A DNA stretch of 64,000 bases, taken from NCBI GenBank assembly GCA_034506175.1, contig JAPDQB010000006.1:1-64000 (forward strand), read 5' to 3'. The notes below the pieces were generated by a model. It was not told the DNA's origin, did no database searches, and saw only the letters and a list, made by a program, of their open reading frames with translations. The translations under genes were made by a program, and so were the position numbers. This DNA comes from a candidate division KSB1 bacterium. Its GTDB lineage: Bacteria > Zhuqueibacterota > Zhuqueibacteria > Zhuqueibacterales > Zhuqueibacteraceae. Shown here piece after piece: positions 25,615 to 34,681 of the stretch; the first letter of the stretch is position 1, and each line of letters starts with the position of its first letter.

Positions 25615-26316
25615 ATGATTTCCGTTGCGTTGATCGGGCCGGATGGCGCGGGCAAAACCACGCTGGCGCGCATGATCGAAAAATCTTTTCCGGTGCCGGT
25701 CAAATACCTCTACATGGGGGTCAGCGTTGATTCGAGCAATATGGCGCTGCCGACCACCCGCATCATGGAACATTTCAAACGTCGCCGCCGGCAAAAGCTG
25801 GGCGTGACGCCATCAAAAAACATTCCGCCGAATCGTCGCAATGGCCGGCACAAAAAATCCGGCCTGCGCGCGCTGCTGCGGCTGGTCAACCGCCTCGCCG
25901 AAGAATGGTATCGCCAATTTCTTTCCTGGAAATTCCGCCGCCAGGGCCATATCGTCATTTACGACCGGCATTATAAATTTGATTTCGAGCTTGATAAAGT
26001 TGCCGCGCGGGATGAAAAGCGGCGGTTCACCGACTGGCTGCACCGTTGGTTCCTGGCCAAAGTCTATCCGGCGCCGGACGTTGTCATCTATCTCGACGCG
26101 CCCGCGGCGGTGCTCTTCGCCCGCAAGGGTGAATTTACGCTGGAATGGCTCGAGTCGCGCCGCCAGGCGTTCATTGCCCAGGGTAAAAAAACTCCCAATT
26201 TTTTTCAAATTGACGCCACCCAGCCGTTGGAAACCGTTCATGCCAACGTCGCCGAGCGAATCATGCAATTTTACCAAAAGCGCTGCTCACCCCGCGCAGC
26301 GGGCGTGGTGAAATAA
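25615..26316 (+). CDS. Thymidylate kinase-like P-loop kinase
   Basis: The 233-residue protein has a Walker A motif GPDGAGKTT at the very N-terminus, a DR-type segment (IVIYDRHYKFDF, about 115) and a lid-like ARKGEFTLEWLESRR region (about 165). These match the thymidylate kinase fold, but the thymidine-binding residues are not obviously conserved and a basic insert lies at about 45-80. Its place in a polysaccharide cluster suggests phosphorylation of a lipid or sugar rather than dTMP. The C-terminal half of the protein at 28676-30034 is a paralogue. Confidence 0.8.
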   Translation: MISVALIGPDGAGKTTLARMIEKSFPVPVKYLYMGVSVDSSNMALPTTRIMEHFKRRRRQKLGVTPSKNIPPNRRNGRHKKSGLRALLRLVNRLAEEWYRQFLSWKFRRQGHIVIYDRHYKFDFELDKVAARDEKRRFTDWLHRWFLAKVYPAPDVVIYLDAPAAVLFARKGEFTLEWLESRRQAFIAQGKKTPNFFQIDATQPLETVHANVAERIMQFYQKRCSPRAAGVVK

Positions 26317-26340
26317 TTTCAAATAAGCGAGGTCAAACCC

Positions 26341-27198
26341 ATGAAACAATCAACCCTCTCAACGCCGGCCCCCAAAACATCAAGCGGGCCTGAATTTTCC
26401 GGCTGGTCGGTCAAAAGCATTTTAGCTGCCGGCGCGCGCGCCTGGAATTTTTCGCCGCGCCAGACCATGTTGATCAGCTTGATCGTGCCGGCTTTGGTGA
26501 TGCTCCTCGGCGCCGCCACCGCCTTGATGGGCAAGGAGGTTTATAAATGGTTCACCGGTGAGGACGGCGTGGCGGAAAATCTGCAAGTGCTCTTTTTCAC
26601 GCTGGCCTTCTTTTTGTGCTTCCCGGTCATCGCCCGTCTTTGGAAATCCGGCGCCAAGCTTTTCGCCTTGATGTATCTGGTGTTGAGCCTCGGCCTCTTT
26701 TTCATTATCGGCGAAGAGCTGAGTTGGGGACAGCGCATTTTCGGCTGGGAAACCTCCGAAGAGATGAAAGCCATCAACAAGCAGGAAGAGACCAACATTC
26801 ATAATATCGAAGGCATCGGCGACAAAATCAAATGGATTCACGTGGTGATGGGCGCTTACGGAACCATTCTGCCGCTGATTTTGCTGCGCGCGCAAATCAG
26901 CGCCCGGCCGCTCGACGCCGTCTCCCTGCTCGTGCCGCATTTCACTCTGCTGCCGTATTTTCTTTCAACCCTGCTCTGGAGATTGCAGGCCAATTTATGG
27001 AAGCCGCCCAAGAGCCTCTATTTTGTCATCACCGAATATTCGGAAGTCATGGAGCTGGTTTTGGCCGTCGCCTTTTTTGTGTTTTTGCTCTTTCAATTCA
27101 GAGCCCTCAAGAGCCTGGAAAAACCGGCGATCGCCGAAGACCCGGTTCTCAACAGCACGCAAAGAATGAACCTGGCTGCGAATCATCGGCCTCGGTAA
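26341..27198 (+). CDS. Conserved polytopic membrane protein, copy A
   Basis: The 285-residue protein has about seven hydrophobic spans between residues 40 and 255 and a hallmark GEELSWGQRIFGWET at about 122, followed by NIHNIEG. I know this motif only from uncharacterised membrane proteins of polysaccharide clusters. GAGG lies nine bases before the ATG. A paralogue with the same motif (GDEVSWGQRILGLET) is encoded two genes on. The charged EE/DE-SWGQR loop could be catalytic; function unknown. Confidence 0.8.
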   Translation: MKQSTLSTPAPKTSSGPEFSGWSVKSILAAGARAWNFSPRQTMLISLIVPALVMLLGAATALMGKEVYKWFTGEDGVAENLQVLFFTLAFFLCFPVIARLWKSGAKLFALMYLVLSLGLFFIIGEELSWGQRIFGWETSEEMKAINKQEETNIHNIEGIGDKIKWIHVVMGAYGTILPLILLRAQISARPLDAVSLLVPHFTLLPYFLSTLLWRLQANLWKPPKSLYFVITEYSEVMELVLAVAFFVFLLFQFRALKSLEKPAIAEDPVLNSTQRMNLAANHRPR

Positions 27199-27287
27199 AT
27201 GAACTTCCTCGAAACTGGTCGCAGAGAATTAAAGCTGGGCGAGATTGGAACTTTTGTTGCGAACTGACTTTAGCGCCGTGAGGTGAA

Positions 27288-27887
27288 ATGGTAACGACGA
27301 ATCACAACATGACCCTGCAAATCGTTTTGGCCCTGGAAGAGAGTATCGAGGCCAAGAGACGCGTCATTGAAACCAGCGTGCCGATTCTGGAAAATATTGC
27401 CGGGGCGCTGATCAAAGCGCTGCGCGCCGGAAACAAAATTCTTTTGTTCGGCAACGGCGGCAGCGCCGCGGATTCCCAGCACATTGCGGCGGAGCTGGTG
27501 GGCCGGTTTCAACGCGAGCGCAAAGCCTTGCCGGCCATCGCCTTGACGACCGACACCTCGATTTTGACTTCGATTGGCAACGATTATAGTTTTGAAAAAG
27601 TTTTTTCCCGGCAAATTGAAGCGCTGGGGCAGCCCGGCGACGTCGCCATCGGCATCAGCACCAGCGGCAATTCTCCCAATGTGATCCAAGCCGTTAAAAC
27701 CGCCCAGAAAATGGGCATGATCACCATCGGTTTTACCGGTGAGAACGGGGGAGAGCTGAAGAATTGCGTCGATTTTTGTTTTCAGGCGCCGACCCAGCAC
27801 ACCCCGCATATTCAGGAAGTTCACATGACGGTGACGCACGCCATTTGTGATATTGTCGAGCATGAGTTCAGCACGAATGCAACGTAA
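27288..27887 (+). CDS. gmhA: Sedoheptulose-7-phosphate isomerase (GmhA-type SIS protein)
   Basis: This 199-residue SIS-domain protein contains FGNGGSAADSQHIAAELVGR (about 47-66) and GISTSGNSPNV (about 123), the classic GmhA landmarks, and a C-terminal HEVHMTVTHAICD-like helix with a metal-binding His. GmhA converts sedoheptulose 7-phosphate to D-glycero-D-manno-heptose 7-phosphate for LPS heptose or GDP-heptose glycans. Length is as expected. GAGGTGAA directly precedes the ATG. The downstream heptose kinase and adenylyltransferase genes are not in this window. Confidence 0.9.
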   Translation: MVTTNHNMTLQIVLALEESIEAKRRVIETSVPILENIAGALIKALRAGNKILLFGNGGSAADSQHIAAELVGRFQRERKALPAIALTTDTSILTSIGNDYSFEKVFSRQIEALGQPGDVAIGISTSGNSPNVIQAVKTAQKMGMITIGFTGENGGELKNCVDFCFQAPTQHTPHIQEVHMTVTHAICDIVEHEFSTNAT

Positions 27888-27906
27888 ATGTCCATGAGGC
27901 AACTGG

Positions 27907-28683
27907 ATGGAACGCGCCTCGATCTCATCGCCGTCGCAGAAAAAAAACCTCGCCGAGCCTCCCCGAGGATTCTTCAAGCAGCTTCTCGCCGAGAGCGTCA
28001 AGGAGTGGAAACTTTCGCCTCGCCTGGTGAGCCTGATCGCGCTGGCGCCGATTTTTATCGCACTCGCCGGCGTTATGACCGCTCTCATCGGAGGGAAAAT
28101 TTATCACTTCTTCACCGCAGAAGATCGCTTTGCCGAGAATTTGCAAGTTTTCCTGTGGCTGCTGGCGTTTGGCCTGGGTTTTGTGGTGATCAAACGGCAT
28201 TGGCAAGCCGGGCGTCATGTCATGGCGCTTCTGTATCTTTGTCTCAATGCCGGTATCTTCGTGATTATTGGCGATGAGGTGAGCTGGGGACAAAGAATTT
28301 TAGGTTTGGAAACGCCGGCGGCTTTGAAAACCATCAACCGCCAGCGCGAGATCAATATCCATAGCCTTGAAGGCATGATTGGCACGTTTCGCGCGCTTTA
28401 TCTCATCATCGGCGCGTATGGAACGTTTTTGCCGCTGCTCTTCATTCGACCGCAGACTTTTGCACGGCGCCGGGCGGTTATTTCCATGCTGGTGCCGCAT
28501 TACACCCTGGTGCTCTATTTTTTGGCGACGCTGGCTTGGAGAGCTTACGTCAGCTTCTGGCGGCTGCCGGATCAATATTATTTTGTGATGACCAAATACT
28601 CGGAAGTGATCGAATTGATTCTGGCGATGGGATTTTTTCTGTTCATGAGTTTTCAGTTGAGGAAAATCAGCGAAGATGGATAG
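27907..28683 (+). CDS. Conserved polytopic membrane protein, copy B
   Basis: The 258-residue protein is a paralogue of the one at 26341-27198, with the same order of helices and the same signature (GDEVSWGQRILGLET at about 120, then NIHSLEG). A GAGG sits eight bases before the ATG. Its 3' end overlaps the next gene by 8 bp, so the two are translationally coupled. It begins only 19 bp after gmhA. Confidence 0.8.
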   Translation: MERASISSPSQKKNLAEPPRGFFKQLLAESVKEWKLSPRLVSLIALAPIFIALAGVMTALIGGKIYHFFTAEDRFAENLQVFLWLLAFGLGFVVIKRHWQAGRHVMALLYLCLNAGIFVIIGDEVSWGQRILGLETPAALKTINRQREINIHSLEGMIGTFRALYLIIGAYGTFLPLLFIRPQTFARRRAVISMLVPHYTLVLYFLATLAWRAYVSFWRLPDQYYFVMTKYSEVIELILAMGFFLFMSFQLRKISEDG

Positions 28684-30034
28684 TTTTTTGCGCCGGATTT
28701 TTGCGGCACTGGATCAGGCAGCGATTACCTATGCGTTGTTGCGGGGCATCGAGGAACTGGAGCGGCCTGCGGAACGCAGTGAAGTTGATCTGTTGGTATC
28801 CCCCGAACATTTGCCGTTGCTCGCCAAGACTTTAGCCGAGAAAGGCTTTGTCGCGCTTCCCGCCTGGGGGCATGCTCCGCATTATTTTTTTGTGGCGTAT
28901 GATCGCGCTGCCGGCACCTGGCTTAAATTCGACGTCGTCACCGATTTGCGCTATGGCAGCCCGTTCCGCACGCTCCGCCTCGATCTCGCCGAAACTTGTT
29001 TGCGCCGCCGCCAGCGCCGCGAATTTGTTTACGTGCTGTCGCCGGCCGACGAATTTTTTACGCTCTTTTTGCATTGCCTGCTCGATAAAGGCAATTTTCG
29101 CGAGGCGCGCCGCGACCGCCTGATTGAATTGCATCGCGAGCTCCGCAACGACGAAGCTGAGGCGAAAAACGTGGCGGAATATTTCGAACGTTATGTGGCC
29201 CCGGTTCTCACCTGGCAGATGGTCACGAAAGCGCTGGCCGCGGACGATTGGCTGGCGCTCCTAAAATGCCGTCGCGTCGTGGCCCGCCGGTTCTTTTGGC
29301 GAAATCCGCTCATGAGCGCCTGGCGGCAGATTTCGACCATCGTGTTGCGCCGCACGAGGCCGCTGCTCTTCGCGCTGCGGCAGCGCGGATTTTCCGTGGC
29401 CCTGCTTGCTCCCGATGGCGCCGGCAAATCGACTTTGGCCAAAGAATTGACGCGCGATGCGTATTTGCGCGCCCGGTTGATTTACATGGGAACCAATATC
29501 GACGCCAGCACCGTCGGTTTGCCGACCAGTCGATGGCTGCACGAACAACTGAAAGCACGGCGCAATGGCACGACAAAGAAAAAAAGTCTGCCGCGAATCA
29601 TTCTCAAAGGCGCCGCCTTTGTCAATCGCCTCGTCGAGCAATGGTATCGGGCCGGTGTTGCAATTGGCCATCTGCTGCGTGGCCGGTTGGTGGTGTTTGA
29701 CCGTTACATTTACGATTCATGGCTGAACAAGCCGCCGGCAACAGCGTGGAAGCGCCTGCGCCGCAAATTATTCGAATCTCTTTGTCCAAGGCCGGGTCTG
29801 GTGATTTTGCTCGACGCGCCCGGCCAGATGCTTTTCGAGCGCAAGGGCGAGCATACGCCGGAATGGCTGGAAAAGCAGCGGCGCGCCTATCTCGCGTTGC
29901 AAGATCACGTTCCGCAAATGCGCATCGTCGACGCCACCCAGCAAGCCGAAGCCGTCAAGCGCGAAGTCACCGCGATGATTTGGCGCCAACAGGGTTTGCG
30001 CGGTAGAAAGAGTTGGTTTCATAAGGAAAATTAA
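28676..30034 (+). CDS. Nucleotidyltransferase-like domain fused to thymidylate kinase-like domain
   Basis: The 452-residue protein has an N-terminal domain (about 1-150) resembling minimal nucleotidyltransferase-fold proteins, with ERSEVDLLVSPEHL and LKFDVVTDLRYG placing acidic residues where metal ligands would be, and a C-terminal P-loop kinase (about 235-440) with APDGAGKSTL, VVFDRYIYDSW and FERKGEHTPEWLE. The kinase half is a paralogue of 25615-26316. It overlaps the membrane protein gene upstream. A coupled nucleotidyl/phosphoryl transfer to a glycan precursor is plausible but unproven. Confidence 0.8.
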   Translation: MDSFLRRIFAALDQAAITYALLRGIEELERPAERSEVDLLVSPEHLPLLAKTLAEKGFVALPAWGHAPHYFFVAYDRAAGTWLKFDVVTDLRYGSPFRTLRLDLAETCLRRRQRREFVYVLSPADEFFTLFLHCLLDKGNFREARRDRLIELHRELRNDEAEAKNVAEYFERYVAPVLTWQMVTKALAADDWLALLKCRRVVARRFFWRNPLMSAWRQISTIVLRRTRPLLFALRQRGFSVALLAPDGAGKSTLAKELTRDAYLRARLIYMGTNIDASTVGLPTSRWLHEQLKARRNGTTKKKSLPRIILKGAAFVNRLVEQWYRAGVAIGHLLRGRLVVFDRYIYDSWLNKPPATAWKRLRRKLFESLCPRPGLVILLDAPGQMLFERKGEHTPEWLEKQRRAYLALQDHVPQMRIVDATQQAEAVKREVTAMIWRQQGLRGRKSWFHKEN

Positions 30035-30036
30035 AT

Positions 30037-31590
30037 TTGGAAACCGTCGCTCAAGAATCTCTCAAACAAAAGCGCAAAGCCAAATCCGACGCCACGCGCA
30101 AGCAAATTCGCGGCTCCAGCTTGTTGCTTGTCGGCAAGCTGCTTTCGGTCGGAATTAATTTCGGCTCGCAGATTTTGATCGTCCGCTATTTGCCCGTCGC
30201 CGATTACGGCGCCTGGGCCTATGCCTTGTCGGTCGTGACCTTTTGCCAGAATATCGCCGTGCTCGGCCTTGACCGCGCCATCACTCGCTTCGTGCCGATC
30301 TATCACGAGCGCGAAGAGTACAGCAAACTTTTTGGCACGCTGGTTTTGGTTTTCGGTGCGATCCTGCTGGTGAGCGCCGCAATTATCGCCGCTTTCCACA
30401 TCGCTCCCGAACAGCTTGCGCGACTGATCAAAGACAACCAGCAGCCGGTCAATCTGCTGCTCATCATGATCTTTCTCGTGCCGGTCGAAGCATTTGACAA
30501 TTTGCTCACCGGCTTGTTTGCCAGCTTCACCAACCCGCGCGCCATTTTTTTTCGCAAGCATTTGCTCGGCCCGCTGCTCAAGCTCGGCGTGGTTTTGCTG
30601 TTACTGTTGCTGCAACACGATGTTTCTTTTCTTGCCGGCGGTTACTTGACAGCCAATGTCCTCTGTGTGCTCTTTTACATCTTGCTGCTCGTTCGCTTGT
30701 TGCGCCGGCAAGGCCTTTTTCAACACTTTCAAAGTAACGGCATTAACATTCCGGCAAAGGAGATTTTTGCCTTCACCATTCCGCTGCTGTCCTCGGATCT
30801 GGTGACGATTTTGACTCATGCCGCCGACACCATGATGCTGGGCTATTTTCACAACGCCACCGAAGTGGCGCGCTACACGGTGATTTTGCCCGCCGCCCAC
30901 TTCAACAAATTGGTGATGACCAGCTTTGCGCTGCTTTACACGCCGCTCGCCGCCAGGCTTTTTGCCAAAAATGATCTTCAAGGCATCAACGATTTGTACT
31001 GGCGAACCGCGGTTTGGCTGGGCATTTTGACCTTTCCGATCTTTGCCCTGACGTTTTCCATGGCCCGACCCTTGACGCTTTTTCTCTACGGCGCGCGCTA
31101 CGAAGACTCCTGGGTCTTTTTGCAGCTCATCTCGTTTGGATATTATTTCAGTGCTGCGCTCGGCTTCAACGGCTTGACGCTGAAAGTCTTGGGCAAATTG
31201 CGCTATATCGTCACCATCAACATCCTCGCCGTCGTCGTCAATGTTGGCATCAATCTGCTGCTGATTCCGAAATACGGCGCGCTCGGCGCGGCCATTGGCA
31301 CCGGCGGCACCATGGTCGTTCATAATATTTTCAAGCAGCTTGGCTTGCGCCTGGCTTCCGGCATCAGCATTTTTGACCGGCAATATTTGCCGTTCTATCT
31401 GATCATCGCCGGCAGCGCCGCGGCATTGTTTCTCATCACCCTCGTCTTTGCCGAGAACATTTACGTGGCCGTTCCGCTCGCGGCGCTGGCCTCCCTGTTC
31501 GTGATCAGAATGTGCAAGGATAAACTCAAAGTTGAAGAAACGTTTCCGGAATTGCTGAAAAAACCGCTGTTGAAAAAACTGCTGACGTGA
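30037..31590 (+). CDS. Oligosaccharide flippase (Wzx/MATE-type)
   Basis: The 517-residue protein has 12 or more membrane spans and the N-terminal pattern of polysaccharide exporters (SSLLLVGKLLSVGINFGSQI, then RYLPVADYGAWAYAL). It would flip lipid-linked repeat units across the inner membrane. The start is a TTG two bases after the previous stop, with AAGGAA about ten bases upstream. It fits with the O-antigen ligase/polymerase gene at 34682 as an export pair. Confidence 0.9.
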   Translation: METVAQESLKQKRKAKSDATRKQIRGSSLLLVGKLLSVGINFGSQILIVRYLPVADYGAWAYALSVVTFCQNIAVLGLDRAITRFVPIYHEREEYSKLFGTLVLVFGAILLVSAAIIAAFHIAPEQLARLIKDNQQPVNLLLIMIFLVPVEAFDNLLTGLFASFTNPRAIFFRKHLLGPLLKLGVVLLLLLLQHDVSFLAGGYLTANVLCVLFYILLLVRLLRRQGLFQHFQSNGINIPAKEIFAFTIPLLSSDLVTILTHAADTMMLGYFHNATEVARYTVILPAAHFNKLVMTSFALLYTPLAARLFAKNDLQGINDLYWRTAVWLGILTFPIFALTFSMARPLTLFLYGARYEDSWVFLQLISFGYYFSAALGFNGLTLKVLGKLRYIVTINILAVVVNVGINLLLIPKYGALGAAIGTGGTMVVHNIFKQLGLRLASGISIFDRQYLPFYLIIAGSAAALFLITLVFAENIYVAVPLAALASLFVIRMCKDKLKVEETFPELLKKPLLKKLLT

Positions 31591-31615
31591 AGCATAAAAC
31601 CCAATTCTTAAAACG

Positions 31616-31700
31616 AAGGCAAGCTGGAAGCTTGCGCTACAAAAAACTTCGCGGTCATGCAGGCTGGAAGCCTGCGCGACGGCATTTTTGTGGTAAGACT
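31616..31700. repeat. Dispersed REP-like repeat, copies 2 and 3
   Basis: A partial copy (31619-31640, GCAAGCTGGAAGCTTGC) and a full 39-bp copy (31659-31697) of the element at 140-178 lie in tandem in the gap after the flippase gene. The palindromic core is retained in both, with compensating changes in the partial copy. Confidence 0.75.
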
Positions 31701-31760
31701 ATAATGCGCAAAGCGTAATTTTACGTTTTACGCATTGCGTTTAACGGATCATAACGCCCC

Positions 31761-33530
31761 ATGTTAGAAAATACACTTTCCACCGACTTCATCCCCGGCA
31801 CCAACCTCACCGGCGGCGTGGCGCGCGCAGCGTGGCGATTTTTATTGCCGAATCTCGAGTTGGAGCGCATCGTCTGCTTTGGCGTTCCGGCTGCCCCCAC
31901 GCTGAACGTTCTCGCCACTATGGGCAAAGAAACGCTGGTGATTTCGACCGCCGCCGGAAAAATCGACGCCGTCCGTCAGGAGATCGACCGGCAGAATGTA
32001 GTGCTGTCGCACGTTGTCGATTTTAACCGGTTGCCGCTGCCGGACAAAAGCGTTTCGCTGGTTTTTCTCGCCGGCAAAAAGGAGCTGGCGAATTTGTTGC
32101 CCGATGCGATATTTCTCGCCGAGCTGGATCGCTTGCTCAAAGAAGACGGCGCGATTTATTTCGAAATGAAAGCCCTGTCCGAGCGTGCCGTGGCGCGGCA
32201 AATGATGCAAAGCCTCGCTGAGCTGGGTTTCAAAGCCCGGCGTGAATTTTGGCTCACCCCGTTCAAAGGCGAGTTGCGCACCGCGTTTCCGCTCGATGAT
32301 CGCATGTCCAAATATCTTTTCACCAACACCCTGTACGGTCGGTCTCCGAAAAAACGCGCGTTGAGCCGCGCCGGTGTCAAGCTCTGTCAGGCCGGCTTGC
32401 TCCGCCACATCGTCCCGCGCCGGGCCATTTTCGTCCAGCGTTCCGTGCCATCGCGTGAAAAAAAGGCGCCGCCGCAATATTTGATCGACCTCGCTCAAAG
32501 ATCGGGCGTGGATTTGTCCGCCATGGCCTGCGGCCTTTCGGCGCGCGCCAAATTCAACGCCAACAAAAATATTTTTTATTTGTTTGATCCCGCCAGGCCG
32601 GACAAGCCCGTTGTCGTCGTCAAAATGACCCGCGCCCCGGAATTCAACAAGCGCCTGGAAAACGAGTATCACGTGCTCGCGAGCTTGCATGAAAAACGCT
32701 TCGTCGAACAGGGCACGTATCCCGAGCCGTTATTTTTCGGCACGCACGCCGGCCTCGCTATTCTCGGGCAAAAGGCGGTGCACGGTGAGCCGTTTCGCCG
32801 CCGCACCACTGCCACCATCGACTGTCCTCTCGCCAACGACGCACTCAATTGGATTGTGAAACTCGGCATCGCTTCATCGAAGCCAGCCGCTGCCAATGCC
32901 GCGGCTGCCCAGGCGGCGTTGATGAAATTATATCGCCGCTTCGCTGAGATTTATCCGCTGTCCGATTTGGAAACCGATTTTCTCGCCGAGCAAATTCAAA
33001 CCATGGGCAGTCTTGTGAAAAAATTTCCCTTCGTGTTCCAACATGGCGATCCCGGCACCTGGAACATGCTCGCCTCGCCGGAAAATCACGTTATCGTCAT
33101 CGATTGGGAAGCCGGCGAGCCGGAAGGCATGCCGCTGTGGGATCTATTTTATTTCATCCGAACCTACGGCAGTTGGATGTCGCGCGCGCAGAGCAAAAAA
33201 AACCCGCTGCAAAGTTTTTCACAACATTTTCTCGAACCCTCGCCGCTGCACGAGCTGCTGTCGGCGACGCTCAAACGGTATTGCGCTGGCGCCGGGCTGG
33301 AGGCCGGGGCGATCGCGCCGCTGTTTTATACCTGCTGGATGCATCGCGCCCTCAAGGAAGCCACCCGTTTGCAAAAAGGTGCTTTGGCGGGCGGCGCGTA
33401 TTTCAACCTGCTCCGGCTCTGCATCGCGCAAAGAAATTCCGTCGCGCTCGCTTCCCTTTTTTCTCTGAAATCGCCAAACTGCGAAAGCAAAAACCCGGCT
33501 CGCGCCCGCCGCGAAAGCGTATTGACATGA
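31761..33530 (+). CDS. Methyltransferase-like domain fused to APH-type kinase domain
   Basis: This 589-residue protein has an N-terminal region (about 1-200) shaped like a SAM methyltransferase, though the Gly-rich motif I is weak (CFGVPAAPTLNVLATMG), and a C-terminal aminoglycoside-phosphotransferase-like kinase (about 270-560) with catalytic FQHGDPGTWNML and metal-binding VIDWEAGEPEG. Kinases of this fold also phosphorylate choline or sugars. The same two domains occur as two adjacent genes at 54616-56427. Its cluster suggests a glycan-modifying role; resistance is unlikely. Confidence 0.8.
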   Translation: MLENTLSTDFIPGTNLTGGVARAAWRFLLPNLELERIVCFGVPAAPTLNVLATMGKETLVISTAAGKIDAVRQEIDRQNVVLSHVVDFNRLPLPDKSVSLVFLAGKKELANLLPDAIFLAELDRLLKEDGAIYFEMKALSERAVARQMMQSLAELGFKARREFWLTPFKGELRTAFPLDDRMSKYLFTNTLYGRSPKKRALSRAGVKLCQAGLLRHIVPRRAIFVQRSVPSREKKAPPQYLIDLAQRSGVDLSAMACGLSARAKFNANKNIFYLFDPARPDKPVVVVKMTRAPEFNKRLENEYHVLASLHEKRFVEQGTYPEPLFFGTHAGLAILGQKAVHGEPFRRRTTATIDCPLANDALNWIVKLGIASSKPAAANAAAAQAALMKLYRRFAEIYPLSDLETDFLAEQIQTMGSLVKKFPFVFQHGDPGTWNMLASPENHVIVIDWEAGEPEGMPLWDLFYFIRTYGSWMSRAQSKKNPLQSFSQHFLEPSPLHELLSATLKRYCAGAGLEAGAIAPLFYTCWMHRALKEATRLQKGALAGGAYFNLLRLCIAQRNSVALASLFSLKSPNCESKNPARARRESVLT

Positions 33531-33537
33531 TATTTCA

Positions 33538-34629
33538 ATGATTTGTTTCTCACTTATGTTTAATTTTTTTATGTTTTACGTTTTATGTTTGAAGAATAAA
33601 CGACAGCCGTTTGCGATCATTTTTAGCGGGATGATGATTGCCACAACCTCGTGCTTGGCCCAAATCGGCATTTGGACTTCGGCAGCAGAACTGGCCAAAA
33701 TTCCCATGTCCGGACCGGCTTGGGAGGCGGTTTTGCTTGGCGCCAGCCAGAATTGCGCCAATCCGGATGTCGCCAATCAGGACGATGATACGAATGTGTA
33801 CGTCCTCGCCGCGGCGATTGTTTACGCGCGAACCGGCGATGAGCGCTATAAAAACAAAGTGATTGCTGCCTGCGACAAATTGGTTGCCAGGGGGCATCCC
33901 GGCGGTTTGACCCTGGCTTGGGGCCGCGAAACCGGCGCGTACGCAATGGCGGCGGATTTGGTTGGTTATCGCGCGCCGGCTTTTGAAACCTGGCTGCGGA
34001 ATATGGCCGAAGTTTATAAAGACGAAGAAAAGCGAACGTTGATCAAAACCTTTAAAACCCGTGCCAACAACTGGGGCTCGCATGCTTTCGGCTCACTTTG
34101 CGCAATTTATCGTTATCTTGGCGACAAATCGGCACTCGCGGAGATTCGTGATTATTGGATCAAAGGCGTGAGCGGGCCGAATCCAGGTTTCAAATTCGGC
34201 AAAGATTTGTCGTGGCACGCCAATGAAGGTGATTTGCGCCTGTTCAATCCCAAAGGCGCGATAAAAAAAGGCGCGAACATCGACGGCGTCATTCCGGATG
34301 ACATGCGCCGCGGCGGCTCTTTTCAGACACCCCCGGGCTACACCAACTATGCTTGGGGTTTCATGCAAGGTCAAATCATGGCTGCCCGGATTCTCGAGCG
34401 CGCCGGCCAGCCGATCTGGGCTGCCGGCGACAGCGCCATCTATCGCGCGGCGTATTGTCTGCAAACTCGTTTTGAAAATCTGTACGGTGGCTGGGCGGCG
34501 CGCGGCGACGACGAATGGATGCTGCCGTTTTTGGATAAAGCCTATGGCACGAAATGGTCGGGGCAGCAGAAAAATCTGTGGAAACACGGCAAAAACGCCG
34601 GTTGGGGATACGTGACTTTGAATAAATGA
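33538..34629 (+). CDS. Secreted alginate-lyase-like alpha/alpha-toroid protein
   Basis: The 363-residue protein carries an N-terminal hydrophobic signal (to about residue 41, TSCLAQ) and then an all-helical domain starting IWTSAAELAKIPMSGPAW, as in alginate-lyase-family (PL5-like) polysaccharide lyases. NNWGSHAFGSL and the WHANEGDLRLFNP segment carry Asn/His/Tyr residues where the family has its catalytic groups. It may trim the polymer in the periplasm during export. The first ATG is taken; a later start near residue 32 is possible. Confidence 0.75.
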   Translation: MICFSLMFNFFMFYVLCLKNKRQPFAIIFSGMMIATTSCLAQIGIWTSAAELAKIPMSGPAWEAVLLGASQNCANPDVANQDDDTNVYVLAAAIVYARTGDERYKNKVIAACDKLVARGHPGGLTLAWGRETGAYAMAADLVGYRAPAFETWLRNMAEVYKDEEKRTLIKTFKTRANNWGSHAFGSLCAIYRYLGDKSALAEIRDYWIKGVSGPNPGFKFGKDLSWHANEGDLRLFNPKGAIKKGANIDGVIPDDMRRGGSFQTPPGYTNYAWGFMQGQIMAARILERAGQPIWAAGDSAIYRAAYCLQTRFENLYGGWAARGDDEWMLPFLDKAYGTKWSGQQKNLWKHGKNAGWGYVTLNK

Positions 34630-34681
34630 TTTCGTCAAAGATTGATAATTTAAAATTGTAAATTTGCAATTTAAGATTTAT

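Noticed and set aside
31761..33530. Aminoglycoside resistance kinase
   Set aside because: The APH fold is shared by many small-molecule kinases, and the setting is a glycan cluster.
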